From contig RSEF01000021.1 of NCBI GenBank assembly GCA_003993805.1, positions 1,797,493 to 1,861,492 of the forward strand: a DNA stretch of 64,000 nucleotides, read 5' to 3'. The DNA is from Himantopus leucocephalus (Eukaryota; Chordata; Aves; Charadriiformes; Recurvirostridae). Shown piece after piece: positions 13,601 to 31,919 of the stretch. Below the pieces are notes generated by a model that saw only the letters and a program-made list of their open reading frames with translations, was not told where the DNA came from and searched no databases. Made by a program: the position numbers and the translations under genes. Each line of letters starts with the position of its first letter. Position 1 is the stretch's first letter.

Positions 13601-16600
13601 TGCAGCGAGGCCCTTCCAAAAGATGAGTTGCCCAAGCATATTAAGAGCAAGACTTGCAATTGTGAGTAGTTCCGAACAGGAAGGTTGAACTTCAAAAGTC
13701 AAGTCAGTCAGACTTCCAAATACGGTGTATCTTTGCAAGTGAGACCACTTCTATTGAGGTACTGTGCTGTGGGTTTAGAAATCTAAGTAAATCCTCAGGA
13801 GGGGACACTTTTGGAATAAATGCTTGAGTTTCCCAGTGCTTGAAATGCTTCGGTTCTATGAATGAATGTGGGGAAGACAAGTGAGGAGAACAGAAAGCCT
13901 CTACCACATCCTTGTGGATTAAGCCCTATTGTTTCTTTGGATCTTGTTTTGATGTAGATGGTTAAACATGAGACTTCTTCGGGAGCAGTTAATAGGGTAG
14001 GAGCTGGTTTAGCCATGGGGTAGTTCTATGCTCTTTGTTGTGCAAGTTCTCCTCTTGTATTTGAAATTAGCCTGTCTTTGCTGTTCTTATGTTACTTTTC
14101 TAATCATTTCAGCTGCCAGACCAGAAAACGTGGCAAACCATTGCCCGTTGTGCCATGACAACTTTCCCCCAGGAGAGGAGGTAAGACTACCTGCTAGATT
14201 GGCCTGATGTTGTTATGTCACTGGTGACATTATGCACGTCCCCGGTGGCCGTTTTGGCCTAAACCACAACAGCAGCTTAAAATACTGCAGGAAGATTGAG
14301 CACATCCAAGAGGGCATCTAGGATTAAGATGTTGTTGATTTGGGTATAAGAAAAAATTGACACGAAGAAAGTAAGCAAGAACTGCTCGAATTGTCAAGAG
14401 AGTTGAGGTGGCCTCTCTCTACTTTCTACATGCTGTTCCCTGTAAATGCCTAATGCTATGAAATCTCTGGCATGCCAGCTCCAAAATGTGCTTTCAGCAA
14501 TTGAAAATATATATTGGTGTTATTCAAAAAGTGTTTTGTTCAGAAAAATACTTAAAATGCCTGTTTCGGTCTTTTATATGAATCAACGAACACTACATTA
14601 TGATCATATTCAAGTAGTTCTGTGTATGATTTAGTTTTCTGAAAAAGTCTATCCAGGAGGCAGCCAACAACTCTGTACCGGGTATTAGATCCAGTTCAAT
14701 GTCAACAGCTGATGTGTAATCTATGTCATTTTCTCCCTTTCAATGGGACGTGACCGTTGAGTAGTGCTTCTGTTCTCAAAACGAAGTTTTTTCCAAATCC
14801 TTTTGACTTTGCCCAGCATGAGGAGCTCAGAAAATATTGTAACCAAGTCTGAAATGTTTGTTGAGAAATGTATGTGTTGTTTGGATTTGGGAACTATTTT
14901 TTTCTTGCTTCTGCCCAAATTATTCTTGTAAGTCAGAGACTTCACATAGCCTGTAGTTTGAAGAGGCTGTCGTATTTTGGTGTAATAGCAGCTTCTACTC
15001 CTTCAGGTTGCTGAATGCTTTAACTGTTATCATAACCTTGTAGTTATGCCCACACTTTTTCGGTTTAAAATATGTGTAGATGAACAGATTTTCCATGTTA
15101 TTTGTACATTTTTTTTCCTGATTTGAACTCAGTTGTTAATTAAGAAAATTTAAAAAACAAAACAAATATCACTTGCTTTTAATTTCTAGCATCTGGCTGG
15201 ATTTTTTTTATTGTGGTGTACCTTTTAAGTTATGTTTAAAAAATTGATATAATCATTTCTGTTCCACTTATTAAGTCATAAGATGTTCATGCTTTTATGA
15301 GTGAGCAGATTAAAATGCTATTGCCATAAAGTATGTATATAGCTCTCATTTTTTCCATGTTTTAAAAAGTATATGTGCATACATAGTGACTAGATAAAAG
15401 ATCGGCTAATTTTGCTGGTTTTGTAATATCGCTTCTTTTTAATTGACTTTAGGCCTGGAAGTCTCACCTAATGGGCAACGATGGCTGTAAAATGAATCAA
15501 CGGAGGTTATCCACAATAAATAAAACTCTTCTGGTGCAGGCTGGTAAGATACTATTTTGTGATAATGATGATTATGGTTTTTACTATGTTGCCTTGACTT
15601 AAGAAAAGTATTTCATCCTTGAAAGCAAGCTGGCACTTAATTGCTTGTTCAACATGCTTTCCGCATTTGCGTAACCTGACTGATATTTCTTCTGCTGGTA
15701 TAGACTACAGTATACTTTGGGAGCAAATTCTCAAAACCATTCAATAACCATAATTTCAAAACGAGGGCATTAGCTCAGTTGATTGGGGAAAGTGGCATAT
15801 TTGATAATTTGATCAGTTCAGCCTTGTTTCTGCATAGTAGTGTGACCGTGAATAGAACAATCAGCGGTGATACTGAACAGTTAACATTCTGGAAAGCTCC
15901 TGAATGCTGACACAGAGAACCGAGAGCCTGATTTAGCTTTTAACATCCAATCAGAGGATGCTAATTTAATCCTAATTACAAGATGAATTGAATAGTTAGT
16001 GCCGTGTGCTGCTTTTCCTTTTCAATTCAGACCCAGGAGCTAGGCAGAACTCATGATTGTGCAGCTTCTTCACCCGCAAAGAGAAACTGATGCTGATGTC
16101 AGGTGGTTTTTTTTTACAGTCGTCTTTATTTATGAAGTACATGCAAAATCCTTTTCTTTCCTGAACACAGAAGTTAAACAAACAAGCTGTTTTCACTGCC
16201 TGCAGCACCAAAACTCTTTTGGCCAGTAACATGCAAAACCTTTTCTCCTTTAGACTTTTTTCAGGGTTCTTTAGTCCGCTGCATGTTCAGATCGTTGCTA
16301 GAGTTAACCTCCTCTGTCTGATACTGCTTTGCTCGTATCTGCGTTTCACAACTGCTCCAAGTTCCTGGAAAGAGCTGTTGAGTTGTCTCTTTCAGCTGTC
16401 ATAAGTGAATGAGGTTAAACTCAACAGTTTCCAGTCTTGAACTAGACCTACAATCACATCTGTCTGTCTGTTTTCAGCCTTGCTATTTCTGCTTGCTAAT
16501 GAGGGTGCTAGTTAGTTTGCTGCTGCTTAGAATTTGGAAACATAGTCAGAAGGAACTTAAATCCTGCCTGGGTAAAGCTAAAACTCCAGAGCAACTTCCT

Positions 16601-16920
16601 AGAGATAGGAAGGGAACCCTGACCATTTAGTCCTGCCCCTCCTGGTGTGAGACACACCAGCAACTTGTAGCTGCTGGTATCAGTTATTTAGACTTAATAT
16701 ATCTTGAGAATCAAAATGATAGATAAAATTCAAGACTGGGACTAGATGTGCTTACAGTAACGATTTGTATTTTCTCTTCACAGGCAAAACAGGTGGCCAG
16801 TATTTAAGGAAACCAGGTCCTTCAGGAGCAAAAGCTCGACCTCCCTCTATAGGAAGCAAGATCCCAACCCCAAGAGGGGGCCCAAATAAAAGCACTGGCA
16901 AAACATACTCAAAGCGATGA
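1646..16920 (+). CDS. CEP104: CEP104, centrosomal protein of 104 kDa (ciliary tip TOG protein), complete, 21 coding exons
   Basis: Coding exons: 1646-1758, 2282-2455, 2778-2916, 3609-3674, 4068-4144, 4313-4481, 4701-4859, 5494-5739, 6608-6811, 7357-7524, 8195-8368, 9932-10108, 10413-10619, 11129-11245, 11871-11907, 12400-12481, 13095-13203, 13523-13661, 14113-14180, 15453-15543 and 16784-16920 (stop TGA). They total 2853 nt, 950 aa, against about 925 in human. Order: N-terminal jelly-roll domain from MPHKIGFVVVSSSGHEDGFS; coiled coil (LDEKKREAVHHERYDYAKKL and the exon at 4701); Ser/Pro-rich linker; TOG domain (7357-10619) that binds tubulin; second coiled coil (11129); C-terminal zinc-finger array with repeated CxxC and HC pairs (13095-15543); and a basic tail with an SKIP motif (SxIP type, EB1 binding) just before the end. 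CEP104 sits on centriole distal ends with CP110/CEP97 and moves to the ciliary tip; mutations cause Joubert syndrome. The ATG follows a 5'UTR in an exon that probably starts at 1594. No frameshift or stop is seen. Confidence 0.98.
7525..16783 (+). other. Longer CEP104 introns
   Basis: Introns of more than about 500 bp lie at 7525-8194, 8369-9931, 10620-11128, 11246-11870, 11908-12399, 12482-13094, 14181-15452 and 15544-16783; further 5' ones are 1759-2281, 2917-3608, 4860-5493, 5740-6607 and 6812-7356. They are AT-rich with T or A/C tracts (for example 7623-7683). I see no RNA gene, recognisable transposon or extra exon in them. Confidence 0.6.
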
Positions 16921-19717
16921 CAGGACAAGTATTTTTTCCTTTGTCTTAATAACTGGGCATATAGTTGTTAATAGTTATTTAAAAATTGTGGGCAACTCAT
17001 AGAATCTTTTTTGTTTGACGACATGGGGCTGTTTATCAGCCTTGAGAAGTACTTGCCTAGTCTGATTTTGTGTTACCTGTCATTGCAGCACTGTGGTTTC
17101 CTCCTAGAAATGTGCATGTTAGAAATATGCCAATGTTCTGAGACAGATCAGGCCCGTCACATTCCCTCTGTGGCACAAGGAGGGCCATGCATTGCTCTTT
17201 GACTGGTTCCTCCTATTAAAAAAGCTCCCCATCGAGTATGGAGTTGACATGGCCACACTGTGTAGCTGCTGTTAGAGCGAGCAGAGATGCTGTGCCCTGG
17301 TTGCGGGGTTGCTCTGGGGCTGTGCTTCGAACAGTCTGGGTTTGAGATCCAGTAAGGAATTTCCTTAAGATCTAAAAGCCACAGTCATTTGTGTTTTGGC
17401 TTTCTTTTGGGGAAGAGCAAGAAACCTCCCAAGCAGAAATTGTACTAGACTTTCAGGACAGAGCTGAAAAGCATTTGTTCTTTTGATCTAAGTGTGACAC
17501 TTGTTTGCAATTATATATTCTGAAAGTTTGGGAAGTAATATCTGTGTTAGCTGCCTTTACCACCAGATCACTTCAATGGAATTATTGCAGACTATATCAC
17601 TAATAGTTTTATGCCAAAATTGTCTTTAGAAGATGCTGATAGTAATAGTGTCAAAAATTTTTGTTTGTCTTACCACCAGACACTCGTGGTAGACAAACAG
17701 GTTGCAAGCTAAAGCGTGTGTTCTGGTTGGCTGGGAGACACGCCGCCTGTGTGTGTGTCTGCATTACATCAGTGCATTTACTGAGAATTTATCATAATTA
17801 GACTTGAGGACACACCGTTGAAAATACGGATCTACAATGAGCAAAATAGGCTTGTTGCAGTCGCGCAGGTTCCTTTGATGTGATGCCGATGAGGTTGGTA
17901 CCTCAGCAACACCATTGTCCACCTGCTATGATGTGCAGCAAGCATAAGGTGGAGTGAAAAATGCGTGCACATGTAGAAGGAAACACATCAGGCTGTATGC
18001 AATGTGTATCTCTGTTATCTGAAAGACCTGTATGATCCTGTACAAACTCGTGAACCAATTAATGGGTAAAAATAACAATTCCATAAAGCAAAATGCTTCC
18101 TCGTGTGTTTGCTAGGAGGAAAAAAAAAGGAGCAATTGCAAGGTAGACGAGGAAAGCTCTGGGGTTGGTTTGTTCCGCTGCAAATCCTATAGTGTGGATT
18201 TATTTGTTTCAGCTAGCGCACGTTTACAAGTAGGGCCAGGCATTGGAGAGCTTTTTCAGGTGTCCACTCCTCAAGTGTAATGAAGTGAGTCAAAGAATGA
18301 CGCCGTTCTCTGGTGATTAGTTAAGCCGCTGTGCCAGGAGTCCCTATATTCTGACAGTAAGAAAGACACTATTAGTGTGTTTACAGCAGCTGCCTTTTTC
18401 TTCCCTGTATTTGTCATGATAAACTTTGTCAGCTAAAATGGGGTGCATTTACAGCGTTTGTGAAAGCTTACAGGTCCATTTGTTTGTGCTAGGCTCTAGA
18501 ATTCTTAGTTCCTTCGTTGGAAATGGGAACTGTACTTTTTTCTGAAACTGAGTGGTATCCTCGAACACCTCATAAGTCAGCTGAGAGCTCCAGCTGACCC
18601 TGCAGGGAGAGGACCTGGATCAGGGCTGTTATAGAATGTTTCCACTCATTTTTAAAACTCTTAGAAACATTATTTTGACAGATAACTTTGCTCTCCTTTC
18701 TAATACCGGTGTCTGTAATTTTATGAGTTCAAGCGTGTTAACAACGCTGAGTGAAATAGATGTCTCTTCCAGGGGTCTGCCGAGGCTCTGGGAGGAACAC
18801 AAGCCATGCGTGATGGGAAGCGGTTTTGCTGTGCAAGCCCGGCCTTTACATTTATTTCAGGTTTAGAGTTTTAAAGGCAGTAGAGCAGTACCCAAAGTGC
18901 TACTCGACACTTAAGAATTAGCACCAAATAAAAAAGCTGAAGGGCTGGTTGGATATTGCCATATGACATGCCGCTATGTAGGCAGTAACATGAAATAGCT
19001 GCTCCGCGGTGCCTCTCGCTGTGCACTAAGTGCCTTATTAGTCCACTTGACAAGAGGATTGAGCTAAACCGCAAGAGTCCCATTTGGTACATAACGAGAG
19101 TGTGTATCGATGGGAGCTACTGAAAAAATTAAAGTTGTGCTTTAAAATCTCACAGTTAATTCTGAAATATATCCCCAAGATATGGCCCCCTAAAGAAAAG
19201 AAAAAAATCTTAGTGGGGCCCTGAAAAGCTTGAATTAATAAATTTAGACCTTTGTTCCCCACTCGCTTCTAAATCCAGCTCTAATACTGAGTTTCTCTAG
19301 TTAGATCTTGGTTAAAATAAACATTCATAGACTACAGCATGTGACCATTTAATAGCTTCAAAGAGAACAAATTCTATTAAGACACAATTACGAAGCTGTG
19401 TACCCAAAGCAGCAATCCTGACCCTTCTACTTGTACTGTTCAGGCAGTTGCTTCCCAGGGTAGAATTAATTGGTCCCATGTTGACGTCCACCACAGGTAC
19501 AAGAATGAGGGATCATGGTAATGTAAGTCGTGTTGGGGGCTGGGTTTTTTTGCTACCACAGAGTGAATTTGTGGTATTGTTTTATATATATGGCACTGAT
19601 TTTGTAATATGCAGTTCTACAGTTTGCGTGAAGCCAATCTACGAGCTTACGAATTTTACAGGTAGACCGGTGCACTTTTGTTTTGAATGTCTTTATATAT
19701 TGTTTCTTTAACTCTTC

Positions 19718-19785
19718 CAAATATATATATATTAATATACGTATGTTAGGAATATATATATAAATCAAATATATATGTATTTTTA
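19718..19785. repeat. AT-rich microsatellite (imperfect TA repeat)
   Basis: Runs of alternating at/ta, interrupted by short spacers (atatatatatattaatatac, then aatatatatataaatc, then atatatatgtat), form an imperfect dinucleotide repeat in the CEP104-LRRC47 spacer. Confidence 0.8.
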
Positions 19786-20210
19786 TGTCTACTTCAGTGA
19801 CACAGGTTCCTATTAGAGAACCTGATTCCTTATGCAAGCAAAATAACTCTTGATTTTCCTCAGAGATCAGCACGTGCGATGGACTGCACGCTCACGAGCT
19901 GTTGCCCAGAGCATTTTTTCCTTTTGGACATAAAACTGTGAGCTTTCTGTTGTGCAAGTTAAATGAAAAAAACCCGTTTGCAAAGGTCCTCTGTGTATTT
20001 TGGATTGGCCAATATTGTATGTGTATTGAATTGGTAAATACAGCTCTCCATTGCTCCTCAGCCGTGGCTTCTAAATCCAGTCAAGCAAAGTGTACTTAAA
20101 ATAATCTGCTAAATCCTGCATGGAGCAGGATGTGCTTTCTATTTTATACCATTACGGGACAAGCTTTGTAAACATGTGGTTTTTTTTTTTTAAATAAATT
20201 AACACTTGAT

Positions 20211-20268
20211 TAAAAAACACCCCACAACAAAACAACCAAAAAAAACCCCAAACCAAGACACCACAAAC
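20211..20268. repeat. A/C-rich low-complexity tract
   Basis: A strand-asymmetric run of As and Cs (aaaaaacaccccacaacaaa and similar) follows a T12 run and aataaatt. It is a simple-sequence tract; no target-site duplication or element body could be recognised. Confidence 0.65.
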
Positions 20269-21581
20269 ACTGTTAATTATCGTGAGGGTTGTATTTCCAG
20301 TGCTAACCGATCTGAGCAGCAGAAAAGTTGGGAGCTACGTAAGACGCTGTTTCAGACCTCCTCTCCTCCTCTTTGGAGGCGTTGTCCCTCGGATAGCTCT
20401 TGCTGCTCGCGTTTGCGTAGGAGGACCTTTCCCGCTGCTCTGTGCTCGGGCGGCCGCTCTCCCCGTGCGGCTGTTGGGGCTCCGCAGCAAACGCAGGAAC
20501 TGTTTTTCCCCTTTGCTGCGGCGCAGAGCGCAGGAATCGCGCCTCGGGGACCCGTGCAATAGCTCTCTGCAGCCTTTTCACCGCAAGAAGTTGTCATGTA
20601 GGAGATTCCCGCCTGTTCCCTGCCCGCACCAGCGGCCTTGCCTGCCCAAGGAGTGGGAATTAGGTATGCTCAAGAGAAGCGCGTTACAGAGCCTTTTGTT
20701 GCACAGCTTTTAAAAGAAAAACGCATAGGCTTGGGCACACTGCGTGGCATCTTAGGGCCTTGTAATTTATTTTTTTCAAATCCAGAATAGCTTTTTAGCA
20801 GCATTTTGAAGAAATCAGTGAAGTATTTTAGCATGTGTAGCATTCAGTGAGATTGCTGGGTATCTTTAGACTAAAAAAACGCCCTTCTAAAGTGAGGTAT
20901 AGAGATAGTATTAACTACTCAGTGGTACGAATTGGAAACAACTTAGAGGTGAGAAAATGGAACCTTTTTTAGGATGTGGAAGGACCTTCTTTGAGCATTA
21001 GCAGTACCAGTGGTCATCTTTAAAGGATGAGCTCACTGCGCTGCTTCCTTTCAGTTAATAAACAACCTGTGTTTTCTGCAGTGGCAAAACAAACACTGGT
21101 GTGAAAAACACAGTGAAGTGCTTCCCTGTGAAATGTTCTGGAGCAAAACTGTCGTGCAGGTGCAGGTCTGGCGAACGGAAAGAAGTTCTCCGAACTGTTG
21201 GACTGGAAAACTTAAATCGACAATGACGGTACATCGTTACTAACGAAAGAACAGACTGTCGTCCCTATCTCACGGGCTTTTTTCTTTGTCATCTCTTTTT
21301 CCATACTGTACCTGACTGTGAACCAAGTTGTTTCCATCCATCTGAACTGCAGAGGGGCCCGAGGAGCAGCCGGCGTCCCTGCATGCCGCAGCGCATCTCA
21401 GCTCCAGCGACCGCTTGGAGTGCCGCTATGCCAGGAGAGCGTTCACATCGCTTACGCGGTTCCTAAGTACTGGATAAGCAGAGAAGGTATTTAAATCCTA
21501 GAGGTTTTATCGCTGTCGTTTCAAGAGAAAAAGTCACTTATGTCAAACATGTACGTCATTTTTATTGCACTTGTTTAATAA

Positions 21582-27891
<6,310 letters not shown>

Positions 27892-29387
27892 CAGCTATCA
27901 AAGCTAAGAAAATTATTCCATTTTCTTTTTTTTTTTTTTTCACCACATTCAACAATGCAACTTGTACGCAGTGAGGTGGTTTGTGTTTTTTAAAGAAAAG
28001 CTGCAGTGCATCCTGCCTGGGTATGTAAAAACTTCAAAGTTTGATCACGCTACAGCAAGGAGTATTGCATTCTTTCAGCCTTAATAGAAAGTCATCGGTA
28101 TTCTGACTAGGGAGAGATAACAGCATCTCCAAATGCAAACTTAAAGCCACAGAAGGTATTGGAAGTCAGAATGCATTAACTGGTAGAGGAAAATCATTAA
28201 GACATCTTAGCATTTATAAAATGAGTGCAGTCATATTTTCCTGCAAGATCACTATTTCTTCCTGCTGTGTTTCAGCTGGATTATTATTTTGGCAGCTAAA
28301 CTGAGAAATCCGCTAGGTGACAGCATTGAAGCTAAGTGACGTGCTGTGTACCAGAACTGAAGACAGAATGCAAAACTACTTCGCTAACATCTCATTCTGC
28401 ATAATTTTATTTTTTTATCTGGAGTAATGGTGAACATGTAATTGCTGTCAGAACTTGAGGAATGAGTTTTAAAGTGATGGTTTCTGTATTCAGGCAGTAA
28501 CACAGCTTCCATTTTTAAGTGAAGTCAGTTGAATTGACTGCAGGGGTTTGTGTGTCCCAGTGCATTTTGGAGCCATCATCCATCCTTGTGGAAATACCAG
28601 TTGTAGTGACCTGGTTGTGTACCTGTTGAGTTACTGTTGATCGAGCACTGAATTTATTCTTGTTCCTGAAGTTCAGTTCCGTTCAGAGGCCTAATGCTGC
28701 CTTACCCAGACACTGCTAAAGCTCCCTGTCTCCCAGAGTACAAGCGCTCTAGCGTCACCCTCCTGCAGCTTTCTGTCACGCTCCCACATGAAGAGTGTTG
28801 GGGACACCTGCCAAAATACAAGTAGTTTGAGTGGTTCTAATTGTTGCAGTCTGTGGGTGACTTTTCCATCCAGGCTGCTACCTGTATGAATGCAAACCTC
28901 TCCACAAGCTAGGGTGACCTACACATTGACTTTTTTCTTCTAAAAATTCTATAGAGGTCTAACTGAACTTCCAGGTACTGTGTCAGATATGTCCACATGT
29001 TGGGACTTGCATACTGAATGGAAAAATAAAACGGTTCTTGTCATCATATGTCACTGTCACTTGTTTTGGCATTGGTGAATTTTCCAGTCATGTAACCACC
29101 CACACTTGCGAAAGCAGCGATTGTGTACTGCAAAAATGGTAACTTAAGGCTTTTTAGCTACTTGTAGGTAAGAAGTCCTTAGTAGTGCTTCAGGCTTCCC
29201 TGTGGAGTGGAATGTTTCTACAGACCAATGATTTACAGTGAATTGTGCTCTGAGTTGGTTGAAACAATTGAACTAGATATTCCTGCAGCACTTGATTTTA
29301 GTAAAATTAGTTTAATTTGTTAGTGAGTCACCATCTGAAAACCAAGGAACAGGAGCCTGAAGTTGGTGACATATTCTGACTCAGCCG
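27892..29387. other. LRRC47 3'UTR converging with the 3' end of the CCDC27-like gene
   Basis: A clear plus-strand poly(A) signal aataaa at 29026-29031 gives LRRC47 a 3'UTR of about 1.15 kb. On the minus strand the first aataaa downstream of the CCDC27-like stop that I noted is at 28411-28406. If both are used, the two transcripts overlap tail-to-tail by about 0.6 kb. No SMIM1-like single-pass membrane protein was found, although SMIM1 lies here in the mirrored human order. Confidence 0.55.
29026..29031 (+). terminator. Probable LRRC47 poly(A) signal (aataaa)
   Basis: Canonical aataaa inside ggaaaaataaaacgg, about 1.13 kb after the LRRC47 stop, followed within 30 bases by a T/G-containing stretch (ttcttgtcatcatatgtcac). 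Placement is by motif only. Confidence 0.6.
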
Positions 29388-31919
29388 TTAGGGCTGCTTT
29401 TCAGGCGTTAAAAGATGCTGCCTTGCGGGACTCTTCCTCCGTCCCTTAGCACTGGTAGGCGACGAAGTAGACGTGTCGATGCTGTGGAGAGATGGGACCC
29501 TGACACCTTTCTGTTTCAGCATCTGATGGAACTCCATCCGCTCGTTAATTATTTTCTGAAAATTAGGGATGTGTAAAGGGGTGGAAAGCATTAGGCGGAC
29601 AGCAGTGCTGCAAAGTGTTCTCATTTTTCATCAGCCCCTTGCTGGCTGCTGGAAGCAGAGTTTGAAAGAGCCACATACCTGCATTGCCTCCAGCAGCTCC
29701 TCATCCGTCACCTCTGCCTGGGGAGCCTTGCTGCCTGCCGTACTGAATGTAGCCTGAATTATTTTGCTTCGGTATCTTTCAAACTTTTGATAAAAGAGGA
29801 AAGGAGTAGGTGCATTTAGTCTTTTTACACAAATCTTTGGCATTTGCATGGATTTAGAGACTACGCTGTCAGACTTGTACAAAGTACTAGTGAATGATGA
29901 AATGGAAAGTCCGTTTATGTGAAATGACAGGCAGTTTGGCCGGGCTTCACTGCAAGTGCTGTGATAATGATGTGCTTCTGGGTGGACTGCGTCCCTCACC
30001 CAGGTATCGGGCTCTGTGCTTGCTACCAGGCATGTATGCCTGCAGGAAATGGCTTTAAGGGGCTATCTGTGACTTTGAGTCTGGCAGGATATTAGAGATC
30101 TGGTAATGTAACTGTTGTGAACTCGAGTTTCTCAAGGGCTTCTGGTATCTAGGGCCTGTTTGGTTTGTCAGTGACGTAAGAGCTACATGCTAAAAAGCTG
30201 GGAAGCAAATGGACGGAGTTTCCTGCTCCTCTGGCCCCATGGCTGCAAAGGGAAGCCGGGCCCTGAGAGCAAAGGACTGCAGTGCCCTGGTGCATCTCCC
30301 ACTGTGCTTCTGCCCAAGAACGTCTCTGCACTTTCAGATTCTCTGCTTGGAATGGTTGAAGCATCTCCCAAGAGGCAGGTGGGAGTCTGAAGCGAGGGAG
30401 GCTATGCTTACCCTGCTGGTGATGCATTCCAGTGCCACTCTAGCTTGCAGCTCCCTGTGCTCCAGGGTCTTGGCTTGGCTCTGGATGGCCTCTTGGGCCC
30501 GTTGCTGCTCGTGGATGAGGTGTCGGCTGGTCAGAACCTCTGCCTGTAGCTGGCTGACTGTCCCCTGTAACTCACTGATCAGCTTGTTCTGCTCAGCCAG
30601 TTTGGATTCCTGTTCTGTAACAACCTGAGGAAGTACATAAATCAAGCCATTCTAGCGAGGAGGAAAGTGAGCAGGCTTGGCTGCATCTTCCCAGTATCTG
30701 GTCCAAACGCTTCTTGCATTTCCTGGGCAGAGTCTACAGACTAACAACCTTGCCAGTACTGGTAACCAGTATTACTTGGCATTTTCTCTAAAACTCCTGG
30801 ATTGAGTAGTTTGTGTTTTTTGTTTTTTTTTTAATGTGGCAAGCTCCCCCAAATCTAAACGAAGCACAACTAAGTAGCTAATACAAGAATTTTCTGTAGC
30901 AGCTTTGCAGCAAATTTACCTGTCGAAGACTGCAGTTCTCCTTCTCTATTGTCACCATCATTTCTGCATGTTCCTGTTCTTCTCTCAGGCTGCAAAACTT
31001 AAGAGAAAATACTTTACACTTCAGTTTCGCAGTTCACAAGTGCGCTTCCTGTCTATGAGGAAGGGAACTGTTGGGTGAAGCCCGAATTCCCCACCGCCAG
31101 CTCTCCTAACGCTAATTGCCACCGTGCTCTCATGGCGGTACCTTGGTAGACATGGCTTGTAGCTGATTTTCTTGCTCTCTGAGCTTCTTTTGGAGCATTT
31201 CCTTTTCAGATTTGGTTCTCCGAAGCTGGGATTCTTGGATCTCCAGTTGTCTTTGCAAGGAAGAGATGGCACCTGTAAAGTTGGAGTACCACTGTTAGGC
31301 AAACTGAATCCCTGCCAAAAGCTTCCTGGCTCCTTTTTTTCAGGTAAGCGTAAGCAGAGCTGCTCTTGTAACTGTCCGAGTATGGACCCTGGGGGGAGTT
31401 GATGCTGCAGCCACGGTGACACTGGTTGGTAACGCATTTTGTAGTACTTTGCTGTGGTATATATTAAACTTAACTAACTTCACTGTGTGAGGTAGGAGCT
31501 ACTCTGAGGACTAGTGGCAGCAGTTACAAAGCGCTGAGGTGGTGGGAGATGCCCCGAGTGCTGCTCGGGGCTTTCTCTGCTCAGTTTTCTCACGCCCCTC
31601 GCTTCGAAGGGGAGAGGGAAAGTGGTTTCAAAACAAGCGGTGTTTCAGCCTCACGCTGTAAGCGGCAATCGAGAGCAGGAGGTTTTGCCCTCATGAGAAC
31701 CTAACCTACAAATTTTTTTCTCAGTAAAAGGAGCAGAATGGCAGGAAGATGAACTCGGTAGCGAGGATAATGGCGTGTTTTCGGGCGCCTTCCCCAGGTA
31801 CCTATGGCCATGTTGTAGTCATCCTTCGCCTTCCGCAGCTCCTCGCGGAGCTCTGGGCCGGCGTTCTGCCCCTCGCTCCGCCGTGCCCCCCGCGCCTCCT
31901 CCCGCGGGAGCGCCGCCAT
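29388..31919 (-). CDS. CCDC27: Coiled-coil protein, probable CCDC27 (short form), 6 exons
   Basis: Minus-strand exons: 31919-31802, 31272-31142, 30997-30920, 30624-30412, 29783-29679 and 29555-29388 (stop). They total 813 nt, 270 aa, phase-consistent throughout. Residues about 25-185 are almost entirely heptad-like coiled coil (SSLQRQLEIQESQLRRTKSE, KLREQENQLQAMSTK, LREEQEHAEMMVTIEKENCS, KLAEQNKLISELQGTVSQLQ). The C-terminal part has FERYRSKIIQATFS, EVTDEELLEAMQKIINER and a basic Ser/Thr-rich tail. The third exon needs the acceptor ctcttaag at 30998; the nearby cag eight bases downstream would break the coiled-coil frame. The name rests on position between LRRC47 and TP73, on orientation matching the mirrored human map, and on the recalled family C-terminus; human CCDC27 is much longer (about 650 aa), so N-terminal exons may be missing or lost. 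It is head-to-head with the zinc finger-oxidoreductase gene, 285 bp between start codons. The role is unknown. Confidence 0.75.

Noticed and set aside
20282..20713. Possible 143-codon gene upstream of LRRC47
   Set aside because: Several overlapping frames are open at the same place, and there is no recognisable domain or conserved motif. Treated as a GC-rich patch.
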